64,000 bases of DNA from an uncultured Cedecea sp. Its GTDB lineage: Bacteria; Pseudomonadota; Gammaproteobacteria; Enterobacterales; Enterobacteriaceae. Below the pieces are notes generated by a model that was not told where the DNA came from, did no database searches, and worked only from the letters and a program-made list of their open reading frames with translations. Positions 46,116 to 56,346 of the stretch are shown in pieces (position 1 is the first letter of the stretch; every line of letters starts with the position of its first letter). Location: positions 23,909 through 87,908 of the forward strand of contig NZ_CANMLV010000022.1 of assembly GCF_947498825.1 (NCBI RefSeq). The letters are read 5' to 3'. Made by a program: the position numbers and the translations under genes.

Positions 46116-47462
46116 ATGCTGGAAAAAATTGTTATCGCCAACCGCGGTGAAATTGCACTACGTATTTTGCGTGCCTGTAAAGAACTGGGCATCAAAACCG
46201 TTGCAGTACACTCAACCGCAGATCGCGATTTGAAACACGTATTACTGGCAGATGAGACGGTCTGTATTGGTCCGGCTCCTTCGGTAAAAAGCTATCTGAA
46301 TATCCCGGCGATTATCTCTGCAGCAGAAATTACTGGCGCAGTAGCGATTCACCCGGGCTATGGTTTCTTATCTGAAAATGCCAACTTCGCAGAGCAAGTG
46401 GAACAATCTGGCTTTATTTTCATTGGCCCCCGTGCCGAAACTATTCGCCTGATGGGCGACAAAGTTTCAGCAATTGACGCCATGAAAAAAGCTGGTGTTC
46501 CTTGCGTCCCTGGCTCCGACGGTCCACTGGACGAGGATGCAGATAAGAACCGTGCCCATGCCAAACGTATTGGCTATCCGGTCATTATTAAAGCGTCGGG
46601 CGGTGGCGGTGGTCGTGGAATGCGGGTAGTGCGCAGCGATGCCGAGCTTGAAGAATCCATTAATATGACCCGTGCGGAAGCGAAAGCGGCTTTCAACAAC
46701 GATATGGTCTATATGGAGAAATATCTCGAAAATCCACGCCATATCGAAATTCAGGTACTGGCGGATGGCCAGGGTAATGCTATTTATCTGGCAGAACGTG
46801 ACTGTTCTATGCAACGTCGCCATCAGAAAGTGGTTGAAGAAGCACCAGCACCCGGTATTACGCCTGAGTTACGTCGTGCGATCGGTGAGCGTTGTGCAAA
46901 AGCTTGCGTGGACATTAACTATCGTGGCGCAGGGACTTTCGAGTTTCTGTTTGAAAACGGTGAGTTCTATTTTATCGAAATGAACACCCGTATTCAGGTT
47001 GAACATCCTGTAACAGAAATGATCACTGGCGTTGACTTAATTAAACAGCAATTGCTGATTGCTTCTGGCAAAAAACTGACCATTAAGCAAAAAGACGTGC
47101 ATATCCGAGGCCACGCTGTGGAATGCCGTATCAACGCAGAAGATCCTAATACCTTCCTGCCAAGTCCAGGAAAAATTACCCGTTTCCATTCACCGGGTGG
47201 TTTTGGTGTTCGCTGGGAGTCGCACATTTACGCCGGCTACAGCGTTCCACCGTATTACGACTCAATGATTGGTAAACTGATTTGTTATGGCGAAACACGC
47301 GACATCGCCATATCCCGGATGAAAAATGCTCTCGCAGAGCTGATTATCGACGGTATCAAAACCAACATTGAATTACAGACTAAGATCATGAACGATGAAA
47401 ACTTCCAGAAAGGTGGCACCAATATCCACTATCTGGAAAAGAAACTGGGTCTTCAGGACTAA
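46116..47462 (+). CDS. accC: Biotin carboxylase of acetyl-CoA carboxylase
   Basis: 448 residues from the ATG giving [25 protein letters not shown] site. ATP-grasp enzyme: glycine-rich loop [34 protein letters not shown], and [14 protein letters not shown] with active Arg. Carboxylates biotin on AccB. Confidence 0.99.
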   Translation: MLEKIVIANRGEIALRILRACKELGIKTVAVHSTADRDLKHVLLADETVCIGPAPSVKSYLNIPAIISAAEITGAVAIHPGYGFLSENANFAEQVEQSGFIFIGPRAETIRLMGDKVSAIDAMKKAGVPCVPGSDGPLDEDADKNRAHAKRIGYPVIIKASGGGGGRGMRVVRSDAELEESINMTRAEAKAAFNNDMVYMEKYLENPRHIEIQVLADGQGNAIYLAERDCSMQRRHQKVVEEAPAPGITPELRRAIGERCAKACVDINYRGAGTFEFLFENGEFYFIEMNTRIQVEHPVTEMITGVDLIKQQLLIASGKKLTIKQKDVHIRGHAVECRINAEDPNTFLPSPGKITRFHSPGGFGVRWESHIYAGYSVPPYYDSMIGKLICYGETRDIAISRMKNALAELIIDGIKTNIELQTKIMNDENFQKGGTNIHYLEKKLGLQD

Positions 47463-47490
47463 GTTTTTCTTCAACATGAGCGATGTCAAT

Positions 47491-47517
47491 AAAGGGTCGG
47501 ATGCTTCCGGCCCTTTT
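47491..47517 (+). terminator. accBC terminator
   Basis: AAAGGG-T-CGG pairs with CCG-G-CCCTTT around ATGCTT, followed by TTTTC; 28 bp after accC. Confidence 0.85.
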
Positions 47518-47580
47518 CTTTCTGAACTCCCATCTGCAACGATAGAGCCATATCGTATGCTACCAATGCACGAGACTATC

Positions 47581-47823
47581 ATGGATAAACGCTTTGTTCA
47601 GGCCAATAAAGAAGCGCGCTGGGCGCTCTGGCTAACGCTGCTATATCTTGCCGCCTGGCTACTGGCTGCTTATTTACCCGATAATACCCAAGGTATTACC
47701 GGCTTACCGCACTGGTTTGAAATGTCCTGTCTACTGATCCCTCTGGTATTTATTTTACTGTGCTGGTTAATGGTCAGAGTCTTTTTCCGCGATATGCCGC
47801 TGGAGGATGATCATGCACAGTGA
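47581..47823 (+). CDS. yhdT: Small membrane protein YhdT
   Basis: 80 residues, equal to E. coli YhdT, from the ATG giving MDKRFVQANKEARWAL. A longer open frame upstream overlaps the accC end and terminator and is rejected. Two membrane helices (about residues 15-32 and 47-67), acidic tail. Always next to panF; function unknown, DUF997 family. Overlaps panF by 11 bp. Confidence 0.93.
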   Translation: MDKRFVQANKEARWALWLTLLYLAAWLLAAYLPDNTQGITGLPHWFEMSCLLIPLVFILLCWLMVRVFFRDMPLEDDHAQ

Positions 47824-49267
47824 AGTAATTCTGCCTCTGATAGCTTATTTGCTATTAGTCTTCGGACTCTCAGTATATGCCATGCGTCGCCGTCGCACCG
47901 GTACCTTTCTGAACGAGTATTTCCTCGGTAACCGCTCAATGGGCGGGTTCGTTCTTGCCATGACACTGACTGCGACCTATATCAGTGCCAGCTCCTTTAT
48001 TGGTGGGCCAGGTGCTGCGTATAAATATGGATTAGGCTGGGTACTACTTGCCATGATCCAGTTACCTGCTGTCTGGTTATCATTAGGGATATTAGGCAAA
48101 AAATTCGCCATTCTTGCTCGTCGTTATAATGCCGTGACGCTCAATGATATGCTCTATGCGCGCTACCGCAGCCGGCTACTGGTCTGGCTGGCAAGTTTCA
48201 GCTTACTGGTCGCCTTTATTGGGGCGATGACAGTCCAGTTCATCGGCGGAGCGCGGCTACTGGAAACAGCAGCAGGTATTCCCTACGAAATGGGATTGCT
48301 GATTTTTGGAGTCACTATCGCGCTCTATACTGCCTTTGGTGGTTTCCGTGCCAGCGTGCTCAATGACACCTTGCAAGGTATTGTAATGCTGATTGGCACT
48401 ATTTTACTGCTGATCGCCATTATCTATGCGGCTGGCGGTCTGCATAATGCGGTCGACACACTCCAGCGTATCGATCCTAAACTGGTTTCCCCTGAAGGTG
48501 CTGACGATATTTTATCTCCGGCATTTATGACATCTTTTTGGGTTCTGGTGTGCTTTGGGGTGATTGGTTTGCCCCATACCGCCGTGCGCTGTATCTCTTA
48601 TAAAGACAGTAAAGCTGTTCACCGTGGCATTATTTTAGGCACCATCGTCGTGGCAATTCTCATGTTCGGGATGCACCTGGCGGGTGCTTTAGGCCGCGCG
48701 ATCATTCCCGATCTCAACGTTCCGGACCAAGTGATCCCGACCCTTATGGTGACGGTACTGCCGCCTATCGCTGCGGGGATCTTTCTCGCTGCACCTATGG
48801 CGGCTATCATGTCGACGATCAATGCTCAGTTGCTACAATCGTCTGCCACTATCGTGAAAGATCTCTATCTGAATATTCGCCCGGATCAGGTAAATAATGA
48901 AACTCGACTAAAGCGGCTTTCTTCAGCCAGTAGCTTGATCCTCGGTGCATTACTGTTACTGGCAGCATGGCGTCCACCTGAGATGATAATCTGGCTGAAT
49001 CTGCTGGCCTTTGGTGGGCTGGAAGCGGTATTCCTGTGGCCACTGATACTCGGCCTCTATTGGGAGAAAGCCAACGCGGCAGGAGCCCTGAGCGGCATGA
49101 TAGTCGGTGCCGTGTTGTATGCCGTACTGGCCAGTTTTAATATTCACTTTTACGGCTTCCATCCGATTGTACCGTCACTGCTATTCAGCTTGCTGGCATT
49201 TGTGGCAGGTAATCGCTTTGGCCAGGATGTTCCTGAATATCCCATTGTTTCAACTACTGATAAATAA
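47813..49267 (+). CDS. panF: Sodium/pantothenate symporter
   Basis: 484 residues, ~13 membrane helices. SSS family with [20 protein letters not shown] near residue 38 and [20 protein letters not shown]. Imports pantothenate with Na+. I prefer the ATG six bases after GGAGG (47813) to the ATG that directly abuts it. Confidence 0.97.
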   Translation: MHSEVILPLIAYLLLVFGLSVYAMRRRRTGTFLNEYFLGNRSMGGFVLAMTLTATYISASSFIGGPGAAYKYGLGWVLLAMIQLPAVWLSLGILGKKFAILARRYNAVTLNDMLYARYRSRLLVWLASFSLLVAFIGAMTVQFIGGARLLETAAGIPYEMGLLIFGVTIALYTAFGGFRASVLNDTLQGIVMLIGTILLLIAIIYAAGGLHNAVDTLQRIDPKLVSPEGADDILSPAFMTSFWVLVCFGVIGLPHTAVRCISYKDSKAVHRGIILGTIVVAILMFGMHLAGALGRAIIPDLNVPDQVIPTLMVTVLPPIAAGIFLAAPMAAIMSTINAQLLQSSATIVKDLYLNIRPDQVNNETRLKRLSSASSLILGALLLLAAWRPPEMIIWLNLLAFGGLEAVFLWPLILGLYWEKANAAGALSGMIVGAVLYAVLASFNIHFYGFHPIVPSLLFSLLAFVAGNRFGQDVPEYPIVSTTDK

Positions 49268-49278
49268 AGAGTTTCGCT

Positions 49279-50160
49279 ATGCCATGGATCCAACTGAAAA
49301 TAAATACCACCGGTGGACATGCCGAAGAACTGGGTGATGCGTTAATCGAAAGCGGAGCGGTATCTGTGACCTTCCAGGACACCCATGACACCCCTGTATT
49401 TGAGCCATTGCCAGGAGAGACGCGTTTATGGGGCGATACAGACGTTATTGGTCTCTATGATGCTGAAACCGACATGAAGGAAGTCGTGGCCATTCTTGAG
49501 CACTGCCCGCTGCTGAGCCCAAATTTTGCTCATAAAATAGAGCAACTGGAAGACAAAGACTGGGAACGTGAATGGATGGATAATTTCCATCCAATGCGTT
49601 TCGGCAAGCGTTTATGGATTTGTCCAAGCTGGCGTGATGTGCCTGATGAAAATGCAGTTAACGTCATGCTTGACCCCGGCCTGGCATTTGGCACCGGTAC
49701 CCATCCTACCACCTCACTCTGTCTGGAATGGCTTGATGGCATTGATTTAGCCGGTAAAACCATCATCGATTTTGGCTGTGGCTCAGGTATTCTGGCGATT
49801 GCCGCTCTGAAGCTGGGGGCCGAGAAAGCCATTGGTATTGATATCGACCCACAGGCGATTCAGGCCAGCCGTGATAACGCTGAACGTAATGGTGTGTCTG
49901 ACAAACTAGAGCTCTATTTACCTCAGAATCAGCCCGAAGAGATGCAAGCTGATGTCGTGGTTGCCAACATCCTGGCAGGCCCGCTACGCGAGCTGGCTCC
50001 GTTAATCAGTGTATTACCTGTACAGGGAGGCTTGCTCGGCTTATCTGGCGTACTGGCAACTCAGGCAGCAGGTGTCTGCGAAGCCTACGAAGGTCTGTTT
50101 ACGCTGGAGCCGGTAGTGGAAAAAGATGAGTGGTGCCGTATTACAGGCCGTAAAGTTTAA
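49279..50160 (+). CDS. prmA: Ribosomal protein L11 methyltransferase
   Basis: 293 residues, same as E. coli. N-terminal L11-binding domain, then the SAM fold: [38 protein letters not shown], and [10 protein letters not shown]. Trimethylates L11. Confidence 0.98.
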   Translation: MPWIQLKINTTGGHAEELGDALIESGAVSVTFQDTHDTPVFEPLPGETRLWGDTDVIGLYDAETDMKEVVAILEHCPLLSPNFAHKIEQLEDKDWEREWMDNFHPMRFGKRLWICPSWRDVPDENAVNVMLDPGLAFGTGTHPTTSLCLEWLDGIDLAGKTIIDFGCGSGILAIAALKLGAEKAIGIDIDPQAIQASRDNAERNGVSDKLELYLPQNQPEEMQADVVVANILAGPLRELAPLISVLPVQGGLLGLSGVLATQAAGVCEAYEGLFTLEPVVEKDEWCRITGRKV

Positions 50161-50181
50161 GCCTAAAAGCACTGACCCTAT

Positions 50182-50218
50182 TGCGAACGAGTTTAGTAAA
50201 AATGGGAGCTCGTTCGCA
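50182..50218 (+). terminator. prmA 3' hairpin
   Basis: TGCGAACGAG / CTCGTTCGCA stem with a 17-nt loop, 21 bp after prmA. No T-run follows, but position fits a transcript end before the dusB-fis promoter. Confidence 0.55.
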
Positions 50219-50430
50219 TAAAACAGCAGAAACTGTTCATTATTACAGCAAGTTATCTGCTATTGTTCTGCTGCTAAAATGCTTAGTTGTATGAATTTCC
50301 GTGAATATTTTGTTGATCGCAAATCAACATTTCACAGTCAACATATTGATTTTAAAAGTTAATTTAAATTAACCTTTGTTAATATGTGATGTCATCAAAG
50401 TATTTTAAGCAGATTGTTCAAAGTTTGGCC

Positions 50431-50459
50431 TTTCATCTCAGGCCAAAAATGCGTAATAT
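50431..50459 (+). promoter_or_regulatory. dusB-fis promoter with GC-rich discriminator
   Basis: TTTCAT (-35) and TAATAT (-10, 50454-50459) with 17-bp spacing, followed by a GC-rich ACGCCGCC start region. The sequence around AAAAATGCGTAATATACGCC matches the known E. coli fis promoter, which is controlled by growth rate, ppGpp and Fis itself. The first message gene is dusB. Confidence 0.85.
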
Positions 50460-50498
50460 ACGCCGCCTTGCAGGCACAGTATGGTCATTTCTTAACTC

Positions 50499-51464
50499 AT
50501 GCGCATTGGACATTACCAGCTCAGAAATCGATTAATCGCAGCACCTATGGCGGGGATTACAGACAGACCCTTCAGAACGCTGTGTTACGAAATGGGAGCC
50601 GGTTTAACTGTTTCCGAGATGATGTCTTCTAACCCAGAAGTCTGGGTCAGTGATAAGTCTCGTTTACGGATGGTCCATGTAGATGAACCGGGTATTCGCA
50701 CCGTGCAAATTGCGGGTAGTGATCCGGACGAAATGGCAGCAGCCGCATGTATTAATGTGGCTAATGGTGCCCAGATTATTGATATCAATATGGGCTGCCC
50801 GGCTAAAAAAGTGAATCGTAAATTGGCAGGATCGGCCCTGCTGCAACACCCTAGTCTGGTCAGGGATATCGTGACAACGGTGGTAAATGCAGTGGATGTA
50901 CCCGTCACATTGAAAATTCGCACAGGCTGGGATCCGGAGCACCGGAACTGTGTACAAATCGCCCAACTTGCTGAAGACTGTGGCATTCAGGCATTGACAA
51001 TTCATGGACGCACTCGCGCCTGTTTATTTCAAGGCCAAGCTGAATATGACAGCATTCGGGAAGTTAAGCAGAAAGTTTCCATTCCGGTTATCGCGAATGG
51101 TGACATTACTGACCCGCTTAAAGCCAGAGCTGTGCTCGACTATACAGGGGCTGATGCTCTGATGATAGGACGTGCAGCTCAGGGAAGACCCTGGATCTTT
51201 CGGGAAATCCAGCACTATCTGGACACCGGAGAGTTGCTTGCTCCCCTGCCTCTGGCAGAGGTTAAGCACTTACTCTGTGCTCATATTCGGGAACTGCATG
51301 ACTTTTATGGTCAGGCTAAAGGTTACCGGATTGCTCGGAAACATGTTTCCTGGTATCTCCAGGAACATGCTCCAAGTGACCAGTTTCGGCGCACATTCAA
51401 CGCCATTGAGGATGCCAGCGAACAGCTGGAGGCGTTGGAGGCATACTTCGAAAATTTTGCCTAA
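50499..51464 (+). CDS. dusB: tRNA dihydrouridine synthase B
   Basis: 321 residues, same as E. coli. FMN TIM barrel: [17 protein letters not shown], catalytic Cys in [18 protein letters not shown], and [14 protein letters not shown]. Reduces uridines in tRNA. No Shine-Dalgarno is evident before the start, in line with its weak translation in E. coli. Cotranscribed with fis. Confidence 0.97.
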   Translation: MRIGHYQLRNRLIAAPMAGITDRPFRTLCYEMGAGLTVSEMMSSNPEVWVSDKSRLRMVHVDEPGIRTVQIAGSDPDEMAAAACINVANGAQIIDINMGCPAKKVNRKLAGSALLQHPSLVRDIVTTVVNAVDVPVTLKIRTGWDPEHRNCVQIAQLAEDCGIQALTIHGRTRACLFQGQAEYDSIREVKQKVSIPVIANGDITDPLKARAVLDYTGADALMIGRAAQGRPWIFREIQHYLDTGELLAPLPLAEVKHLLCAHIRELHDFYGQAKGYRIARKHVSWYLQEHAPSDQFRRTFNAIEDASEQLEALEAYFENFA

Positions 51465-51489
51465 ACAGAAATAAAGAGCTGACAGAACT

Positions 51490-51786
51490 ATGTTCGAACA
51501 ACGCGTAAATTCTGACGTACTGACCGTTTCAACCGTGAACTCTCAGGATCAAGTAACCCAAAAGCCCCTGCGTGATTCAGTAAAACAGGCACTGAAGAAC
51601 TATTTTGCTCAACTGAACGGTCAAGATGTTAATGATTTGTATGAGCTGGTTTTGGCTGAAGTAGAGCAGCCATTGTTGGACATGGTGATGCAATACACCC
51701 GTGGTAACCAGACCCGTGCTGCGTTAATGATGGGTATCAACCGTGGCACCCTGCGTAAAAAATTGAAAAAATACGGCATGAACTGA
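51490..51786 (+). CDS. fis: Nucleoid protein Fis
   Basis: 98 residues, typical. N-terminal beta hairpin for Hin/Gin activation, C-terminal helix-turn-helix [20 protein letters not shown]. Abundant DNA-bending protein that activates rRNA promoters. Made from the dusB-fis transcript. Confidence 0.99.
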
Positions 51787-51810
51787 TACTAGTCAGTTAG
51801 GCTGTTGATG

Positions 51811-51847
51811 AAAAAGGCGCTACTCGGCATGGGGAAGCGCCTTTTTT
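51811..51847 (+). terminator. fis terminator
   Basis: AAAAAGGCGC pairs with GCGCCTTTTTT around ~16 nt. Marks the end of the conserved core segment; the accessory fimbrial region starts after it. Confidence 0.93.
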
Positions 51848-52427
51848 AATACCTGCGATATACTGGAAAGCTTGCAAAGTTCCCCCCCGTCTAGCCGCAG
51901 GAGCCAGATCGATTTTCAGCTCTGCACCTTCATTATCTATTTTTATTGCCACGATTAAATCGCCATTAGGTATTCACCAAAAACCGTTCCCGCTACGTCT
52001 TTTGGTCGTGCCTGATGTGCCAGCTTAAAATCAGCTATAAATGTCTCATCTGACTCCACTGATTTTCTCTGCCCTTTCCCACTATGAAAAATCACACTTA
52101 ATCATCAATAAATAAACTATTGGAATTTTTAACAATAGAATTTCAATTAATTCCTATCGGTTAAAAATGCTCCTGTTATTTTCCCTATAGTTTATATACC
52201 GTTATAATTCCTTTCCATTAAGTTCCTATATTATTAGCACATTACATTTATTATTATATATGACCTCAACCCTATATTTCCATAAAGTACCAAAAAGATC
52301 TTTATATAAATATTTCAATCAGAATCAAGAAGTTAAAATCATCGTTAAAAATAATCTTTTAATAATATATTTGCCATGGTAATTTTTCACACGGAATAAG
52401 ACTAATGGATTTATAAAAACGCTCACT
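51848..52427. promoter_or_regulatory. Upstream region of the fimbrial operon
   Basis: About 580 bp of mostly AT-rich DNA without a supported gene. It should carry the fimbrial promoter. A small dyad CTATTG...CAATAG sits at 52118-52138. High A/T suggests H-NS silencing. No recombinase gene or long invertible repeats of the fim-switch type were found next to it. Confidence 0.4.
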
Positions 52428-52456
52428 GACAATAACTTATTGTCGGTTGCTTTTTT
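52428..52456 (+). terminator. Possible attenuator before the fimbrial operon
   Basis: GACAATAA-C-TTATTGTC perfect dyad followed by GGTTGCTTTTTT, 36 bp before the first fimbrial gene. A stem followed by a T-run in a leader could act as a conditional terminator, or the dyad could be an operator. The one-nt loop means the inner pairs would open. Confidence 0.4.
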
Positions 52457-52492
52457 ATCTCTTATTCCTAATCCATTAATGAGGGAAATAAA

Positions 52493-53026
52493 ATGGTTAA
52501 ATCTTTAATACTCCGCACAGCATTACTCGCTTCGATTTCTGCCACCAGCATCAATGCCATCGCAGCAATTGGAGAAGTCACCTTACAAGGTATCCTGACC
52601 TCAAGCACCTGCACCATTAATACGAATGGGGGTAAATCTACCCTTAATGTCGGTACATTTAATACCAAAGTCGGAGAAGCAGGAGCGAGTTTCTCTGGCG
52701 TAAATACTATCACCGAGCAAACTGTAGCGATGCCAGTAGCTTTAACCGGTTGTACGGCAGGTGAAGCTGGAGAACTCATCGTCCAAGGTACAACCTCTAC
52801 CGGCAATGCCGAACAGAATGTGTTCGTGGCAGAAAGCGCTCAGCCAGTCGGCTTTATGATTGAAGACTCTACCGGTAACGTTATTACAGAAGGCGTTCCT
52901 CTCTCTATTGGCGCAGGCAATACTACCGGAAGCTACATCTTCAATGTAGGTATGGCGACAACGACAATGACACCTGAGGCGGGTAGTTACAGTGCGCCTA
53001 TTTTGGTGGCCTATATTGTGAACTAA
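52493..53026 (+). CDS. Chaperone-usher fimbrial major subunit
   Basis: 177 residues with a signal peptide (MVKSLILRTALLASISATS..., cleavage near IAA or AIA, residue ~25). FimA-type pilin: N-terminal donor strand GEVTLQGILTSSTC, disulfide pair (Cys near residues 40 and 87), and C-terminal YIVN with the penultimate-Tyr type motif recognised by chaperones. First gene, AGGGAAAT site; expected to be the shaft protein. Confidence 0.92.
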   Translation: MVKSLILRTALLASISATSINAIAAIGEVTLQGILTSSTCTINTNGGKSTLNVGTFNTKVGEAGASFSGVNTITEQTVAMPVALTGCTAGEAGELIVQGTTSTGNAEQNVFVAESAQPVGFMIEDSTGNVITEGVPLSIGAGNTTGSYIFNVGMATTTMTPEAGSYSAPILVAYIVN

Positions 53027-53099
53027 AAGCATCACTATTCAGGTGGGGCATCAGATGATTGCCTCACCTTCACGGATCGGTTTTATAAGGAAATAGTGC

Positions 53100-53813
53100 A
53101 TGCGAAACATATTATTCGCGGGGGGATTACTGTGGTTATCTGCTTCAACTTGGGCGGGAATTGCGTTGGATGCTACACGCATTATTTTTTCATCCGCAGA
53201 TGACACCTCCGGACAACGTGTCGGGATAGTCAGCGCCAGTGATTCCTCAACACCCTATTTAATCCGCTCACAAATTTTAGCCACACCCTATGGTGACCAA
53301 GGAGAGACGCCTTTTCTGGTAACACCTTCTCTATTTCGTTTAGAACCTGGTGCAACTAACCAAGTACGAGTCATGAAAAAAAACGTCTCATTATCACAAG
53401 ATAAAGAGTCGGTTTTTTATTTTCGGGCCATCGCTATTCCAACCAGCAATAAAGACCCGGCAGAAAGCAAAAGCAATATTGGTGGAAACATTCAGATATC
53501 AACGGGGAGTATAATCAAACTATTTTACCGTCCAGCGAATTTGGCAATGTCACAACAGCAGGCGATGAGATCGTTAATATTCACTCGTTCAGAAAAGGGG
53601 ATTACCGTTTATAACCCTTCCCCATATTACATTACGCTGAATTCATTAAAAATTGCTAATACGGTAATACCAATCAGTGTCAAGAAAGGTAATACCCTTA
53701 TCGCCCCAATGAGTCGTAATACCTATTCCCGCGTTCCTCAACAGGGGGCTGTGGAATGGAAAACGATTAATGACTATGGTGGTGTGGAGGTGTTTCATGG
53801 CAAGGTACAATAA
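53100..53813 (+). CDS. Periplasmic fimbrial chaperone 1 (PapD-like)
   Basis: 237 residues, signal peptide to about residue 19 (TWA-GI). Two Ig-like domains; G1/F1 edge FLVTPSLFRLEPGATNQVRV, FYFRAIAIPTS, and KLFYRP at the conserved position. It caps subunits before they reach the usher. AAGGAAA site. One of three chaperone genes in this operon. Confidence 0.93.
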   Translation: MRNILFAGGLLWLSASTWAGIALDATRIIFSSADDTSGQRVGIVSASDSSTPYLIRSQILATPYGDQGETPFLVTPSLFRLEPGATNQVRVMKKNVSLSQDKESVFYFRAIAIPTSNKDPAESKSNIGGNIQISTGSIIKLFYRPANLAMSQQQAMRSLIFTRSEKGITVYNPSPYYITLNSLKIANTVIPISVKKGNTLIAPMSRNTYSRVPQQGAVEWKTINDYGGVEVFHGKVQ

Positions 53814-54348
53814 CCTGATTCGCAGCATTATTTTCCTTTATTTAGGTACGTTACCATCGACTTTTGCTGCACAAACGGATATCAGCGCAGCGATCGCCGA
53901 TGATATAGGGTGCGAAATTCGCGTACCGGTCTCTCTCATCTTTACTCCTCAACGTACATCAGCATTTCAAGGTGCACCCGCAGCGTACGAGATTAAGCCT
54001 TTACGTGCTGCATTAGAGTGTGCGGGTAAAACGAGGGAATTAGTCCCCAAGCTGAGTATTGAAGGCAATACCCCCTACGAGACTGACACTGTGTTTTTAA
54101 ATGGTGAACCTAATGGGGTGGGATTTATGTTACGTCTCAGTGATGGTTCCTCTCCATCCTTAAGCGATTTCTATTCCCCTGAAAAAGCCATTAAACGAGG
54201 AATAGCCCTGCCATTGTCGCCATTAAATATAGCCAATCAGCATCACACGGAAGAAGTGTTTTGGGTAGGTTTGGTGGGACCCGTTCAAGACAATGTACTG
54301 CCTGGTCAGTTTTTTTCAACGCTAACCTTTAATTTTTTATTTCAATAA
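53797..54348 (+). CDS. Fimbrial minor subunit 1
   Basis: 183 residues from the ATG six bases after GGAGG; overlaps the chaperone 1 end by 17 bp. Signal peptide (to about FAA-QT, residue ~25). Pilin-like: early Cys (DDIGCEIRV), second Cys (LECAGK), ends TLTFNFLFQ. Low similarity to the major subunit; likely a minor or adaptor pilin. Assignment rests on context, Cys pattern and the C-terminal alternating hydrophobic strand. Confidence 0.75.
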   Translation: MARYNNLIRSIIFLYLGTLPSTFAAQTDISAAIADDIGCEIRVPVSLIFTPQRTSAFQGAPAAYEIKPLRAALECAGKTRELVPKLSIEGNTPYETDTVFLNGEPNGVGFMLRLSDGSSPSLSDFYSPEKAIKRGIALPLSPLNIANQHHTEEVFWVGLVGPVQDNVLPGQFFSTLTFNFLFQ

Positions 54349-54371
54349 ATTAATTCAAGGAAGATATCTGG

Positions 54372-54950
54372 ATGAAAATATTAAATCATAACTTAATCCC
54401 ATTTTACCTGACCACTGTGGCCTGTGTATTGAGTATGACCTCACCAGCTTTAGCGGCCACATCTGCAAGTACCACCATCTCTGCCAGTATCGTCGGGGGA
54501 TCATGTGATATTGCAGCCCCTGCAACGCTGGCAATTATGGATGGTGAGCCTATCCCCGCGGAAGACATTACTACCACAAGTACTATTGCTGGAACATTCA
54601 ACTTAACCCTCAGTGGCTGCAATGGATTCGGCCTGACCCCCTCCATAAAGATAACGGGAGATGACAGTACTTTGTCTGGCCAAAGTTTGTTTGTATCAAA
54701 CACCAGTACCAGCCAAGGTTATGGCATTTTATTATCCACTGCGGGTAACACTAACTTTCAAGCCAATGCCAACTTAGCAGCCAATAAAACCATTACAGCT
54801 GTAACGAAAACCTGGGGCAACACGGTGGCAAGTAGTTTAAATGGCACCATTCCCCTTACGGCAACGGTCAGTTGTGGGGATTGCGTGTCAGCGACTCTGC
54901 AGGGCGGAATGCTTAATGCATCTCTCACCTTTGAATTTTTATATCAATAA
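54372..54950 (+). CDS. Fimbrial minor subunit 2
   Basis: 192 residues; signal peptide MKILNHNLIPFYLTTVACVL..., cleavage near ALA-AT (residue ~28). Rich in Thr/Ser/Ala. Contains GGSCDIAAPATL, LSGCNGFGLTPSI, GYGILLSTAGNT and VSCGDC, ends SLTFEFLYQ. Clear tandem paralogue of the next gene, sharing GYGILL-TAGNT and SCG-C. Four cysteines suggest two disulfides. Confidence 0.82.
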   Translation: MKILNHNLIPFYLTTVACVLSMTSPALAATSASTTISASIVGGSCDIAAPATLAIMDGEPIPAEDITTTSTIAGTFNLTLSGCNGFGLTPSIKITGDDSTLSGQSLFVSNTSTSQGYGILLSTAGNTNFQANANLAANKTITAVTKTWGNTVASSLNGTIPLTATVSCGDCVSATLQGGMLNASLTFEFLYQ

Positions 54951-54986
54951 AGCCTGCTGACTTGCGCTGAAACGGAGAGGCAACAC

Positions 54987-55562
54987 ATGACCGCCATCTA
55001 CAAGCTTTCCTGGCTCACGATCATCACCGGGCTATTATTACCCGTCTCTCACCTTCAGGCTGCAGGACGTGCTGAGCAAGATATTCAATTCACAGCCACC
55101 TTTTACGGCGGTGGTTGTGATATTACCGCACCAGCCACCGTCACCTTTAACCAAGGGGTCGTCCCGCAGGCTGATATCCCAGGGGAACAACAACGTAGTG
55201 ATGTCATGCTGAACCTGAGCAATTGCCAGGGATACTTTATGACACCGAGCATCACTATCACGGGAGAGACGCAATCCATTAACGGTAAAACACTGTTCGT
55301 CAATAGCAACAGCACAACGACAGGGTATGGCATTTTGTTAACCACCGCCGGCAACACGGCATTTTCGGCAAACAGTAATTTAGCCAGTGACAAGGTGATA
55401 ACAACCAAAACATGGCCTGAAAACGGCAGCGATAGTGTGGCGTCCCTTAACGGAGACTTGCTGCTCAATGCCATTTTAAGTTGCGGAAACTGTCTGCCCG
55501 CCACCAGCTTACGGGGAGGGGTATTAACCTCTAACCTCACTTTTACCTTTGTGTACAACTAG
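54987..55562 (+). CDS. Fimbrial minor subunit 3
   Basis: 191 residues; signal peptide ending near LQA-AG (residue ~26). Same layout as the previous gene: GGGCDITAPATV, LSNCQGYFMTPSI, TGYGILLTTAGNTAF, LSCGNC, ends LTFTFVYN. The pair arose by duplication and then diverged. CGGAGAGG site. Confidence 0.82.
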   Translation: MTAIYKLSWLTIITGLLLPVSHLQAAGRAEQDIQFTATFYGGGCDITAPATVTFNQGVVPQADIPGEQQRSDVMLNLSNCQGYFMTPSITITGETQSINGKTLFVNSNSTTTGYGILLTTAGNTAFSANSNLASDKVITTKTWPENGSDSVASLNGDLLLNAILSCGNCLPATSLRGGVLTSNLTFTFVYN

Positions 55563-55575
55563 AGTGGAGTCTTCG

Positions 55576-56346
55576 ATGATGTTACACCGTTTCACCCCAC
55601 CAGTTGCCAGACTCAGTGTCATTATTCTGATGATGGGGGCATTATGCGCATCAATGAGTTATGCAAAAGGAGGATTGCGTTTATCCCAAACACGTGTGGT
55701 GTTTGATGCAGCACAGTCTAATGCCAAAGTGACGATACAGAATAACAGTCCACAGGTCTATCTGGTAAAAGCAGAGGTGATGAATGACCATCGAGAGCAA
55801 AATACCTCGACATCACCCTTTATGGTTACCCCACCGTTGTTTCGCCTGGAACCGGAAAGCCAACATACTGCATTAGTCGTGCGCCAGAATACGGCATCGT
55901 TACCTGCGGATAGAGAGTCCGTTTTCTACCTGAGTTTGTTAGCTATTCCTGCCTCTGCCAAAGCAGGTGAGCCAGAAGCCAATATGACGCAGGCGCAAGT
56001 CTCCATTGGTATTCGTAATATCATCAAGTTGTTTTATCGCCCCTCCGCATTACCCATACCGGTGGAGGCAGCATACAGCCAGCTCACCTTCCAGAAAATG
56101 GAAGGGCAACTTAAGGTGAAGAACCCCACACCCTATTATGTGACACTCGCTCAGTTGACAGTGAATAAGCAACACCTGGATATCGGCCAGCATGATCCGA
56201 TGATAGCGCCATTTTCACAACAGTCTTATCCCTTTACAGGGCAAGGAACCCAGGTGGAATGGTCTGCCATCACCGACTTTGGTGCTATGAGCCCCCGCTA
56301 CCATGGCGTGTTAGCCTCGAAGGAGGTGAAAAATGGGCAGCCTTAA
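55576..56346 (+). CDS. Periplasmic fimbrial chaperone 2 (PapD-like)
   Basis: 256 residues from the ATG with GGAG six bases upstream; a longer frame overlapping the previous stop is rejected. Signal peptide to ~ SYA-KG. Ig-like domains with LRLSQTRVVFDAAQSNAKVT, PFMVTPPLFRLEP, ESVFYLSLLAIPA, and KLFYRPSALP. Overlaps the third chaperone gene by 14 bp. Confidence 0.93.
   Translation: MMLHRFTPPVARLSVIILMMGALCASMSYAKGGLRLSQTRVVFDAAQSNAKVTIQNNSPQVYLVKAEVMNDHREQNTSTSPFMVTPPLFRLEPESQHTALVVRQNTASLPADRESVFYLSLLAIPASAKAGEPEANMTQAQVSIGIRNIIKLFYRPSALPIPVEAAYSQLTFQKMEGQLKVKNPTPYYVTLAQLTVNKQHLDIGQHDPMIAPFSQQSYPFTGQGTQVEWSAITDFGAMSPRYHGVLASKEVKNGQP

Noticed and set aside
47395..47580. Longer yhdT reading frame
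   Set aside because: It overlaps the accC end and the terminator, lacks a ribosome site, and the 80-residue form equals known YhdT.
51848..52492. Invertible fim-type promoter switch
   Set aside because: No FimB/FimE-like recombinase and no long matching inverted repeats flank a promoter here; only short dyads are present.
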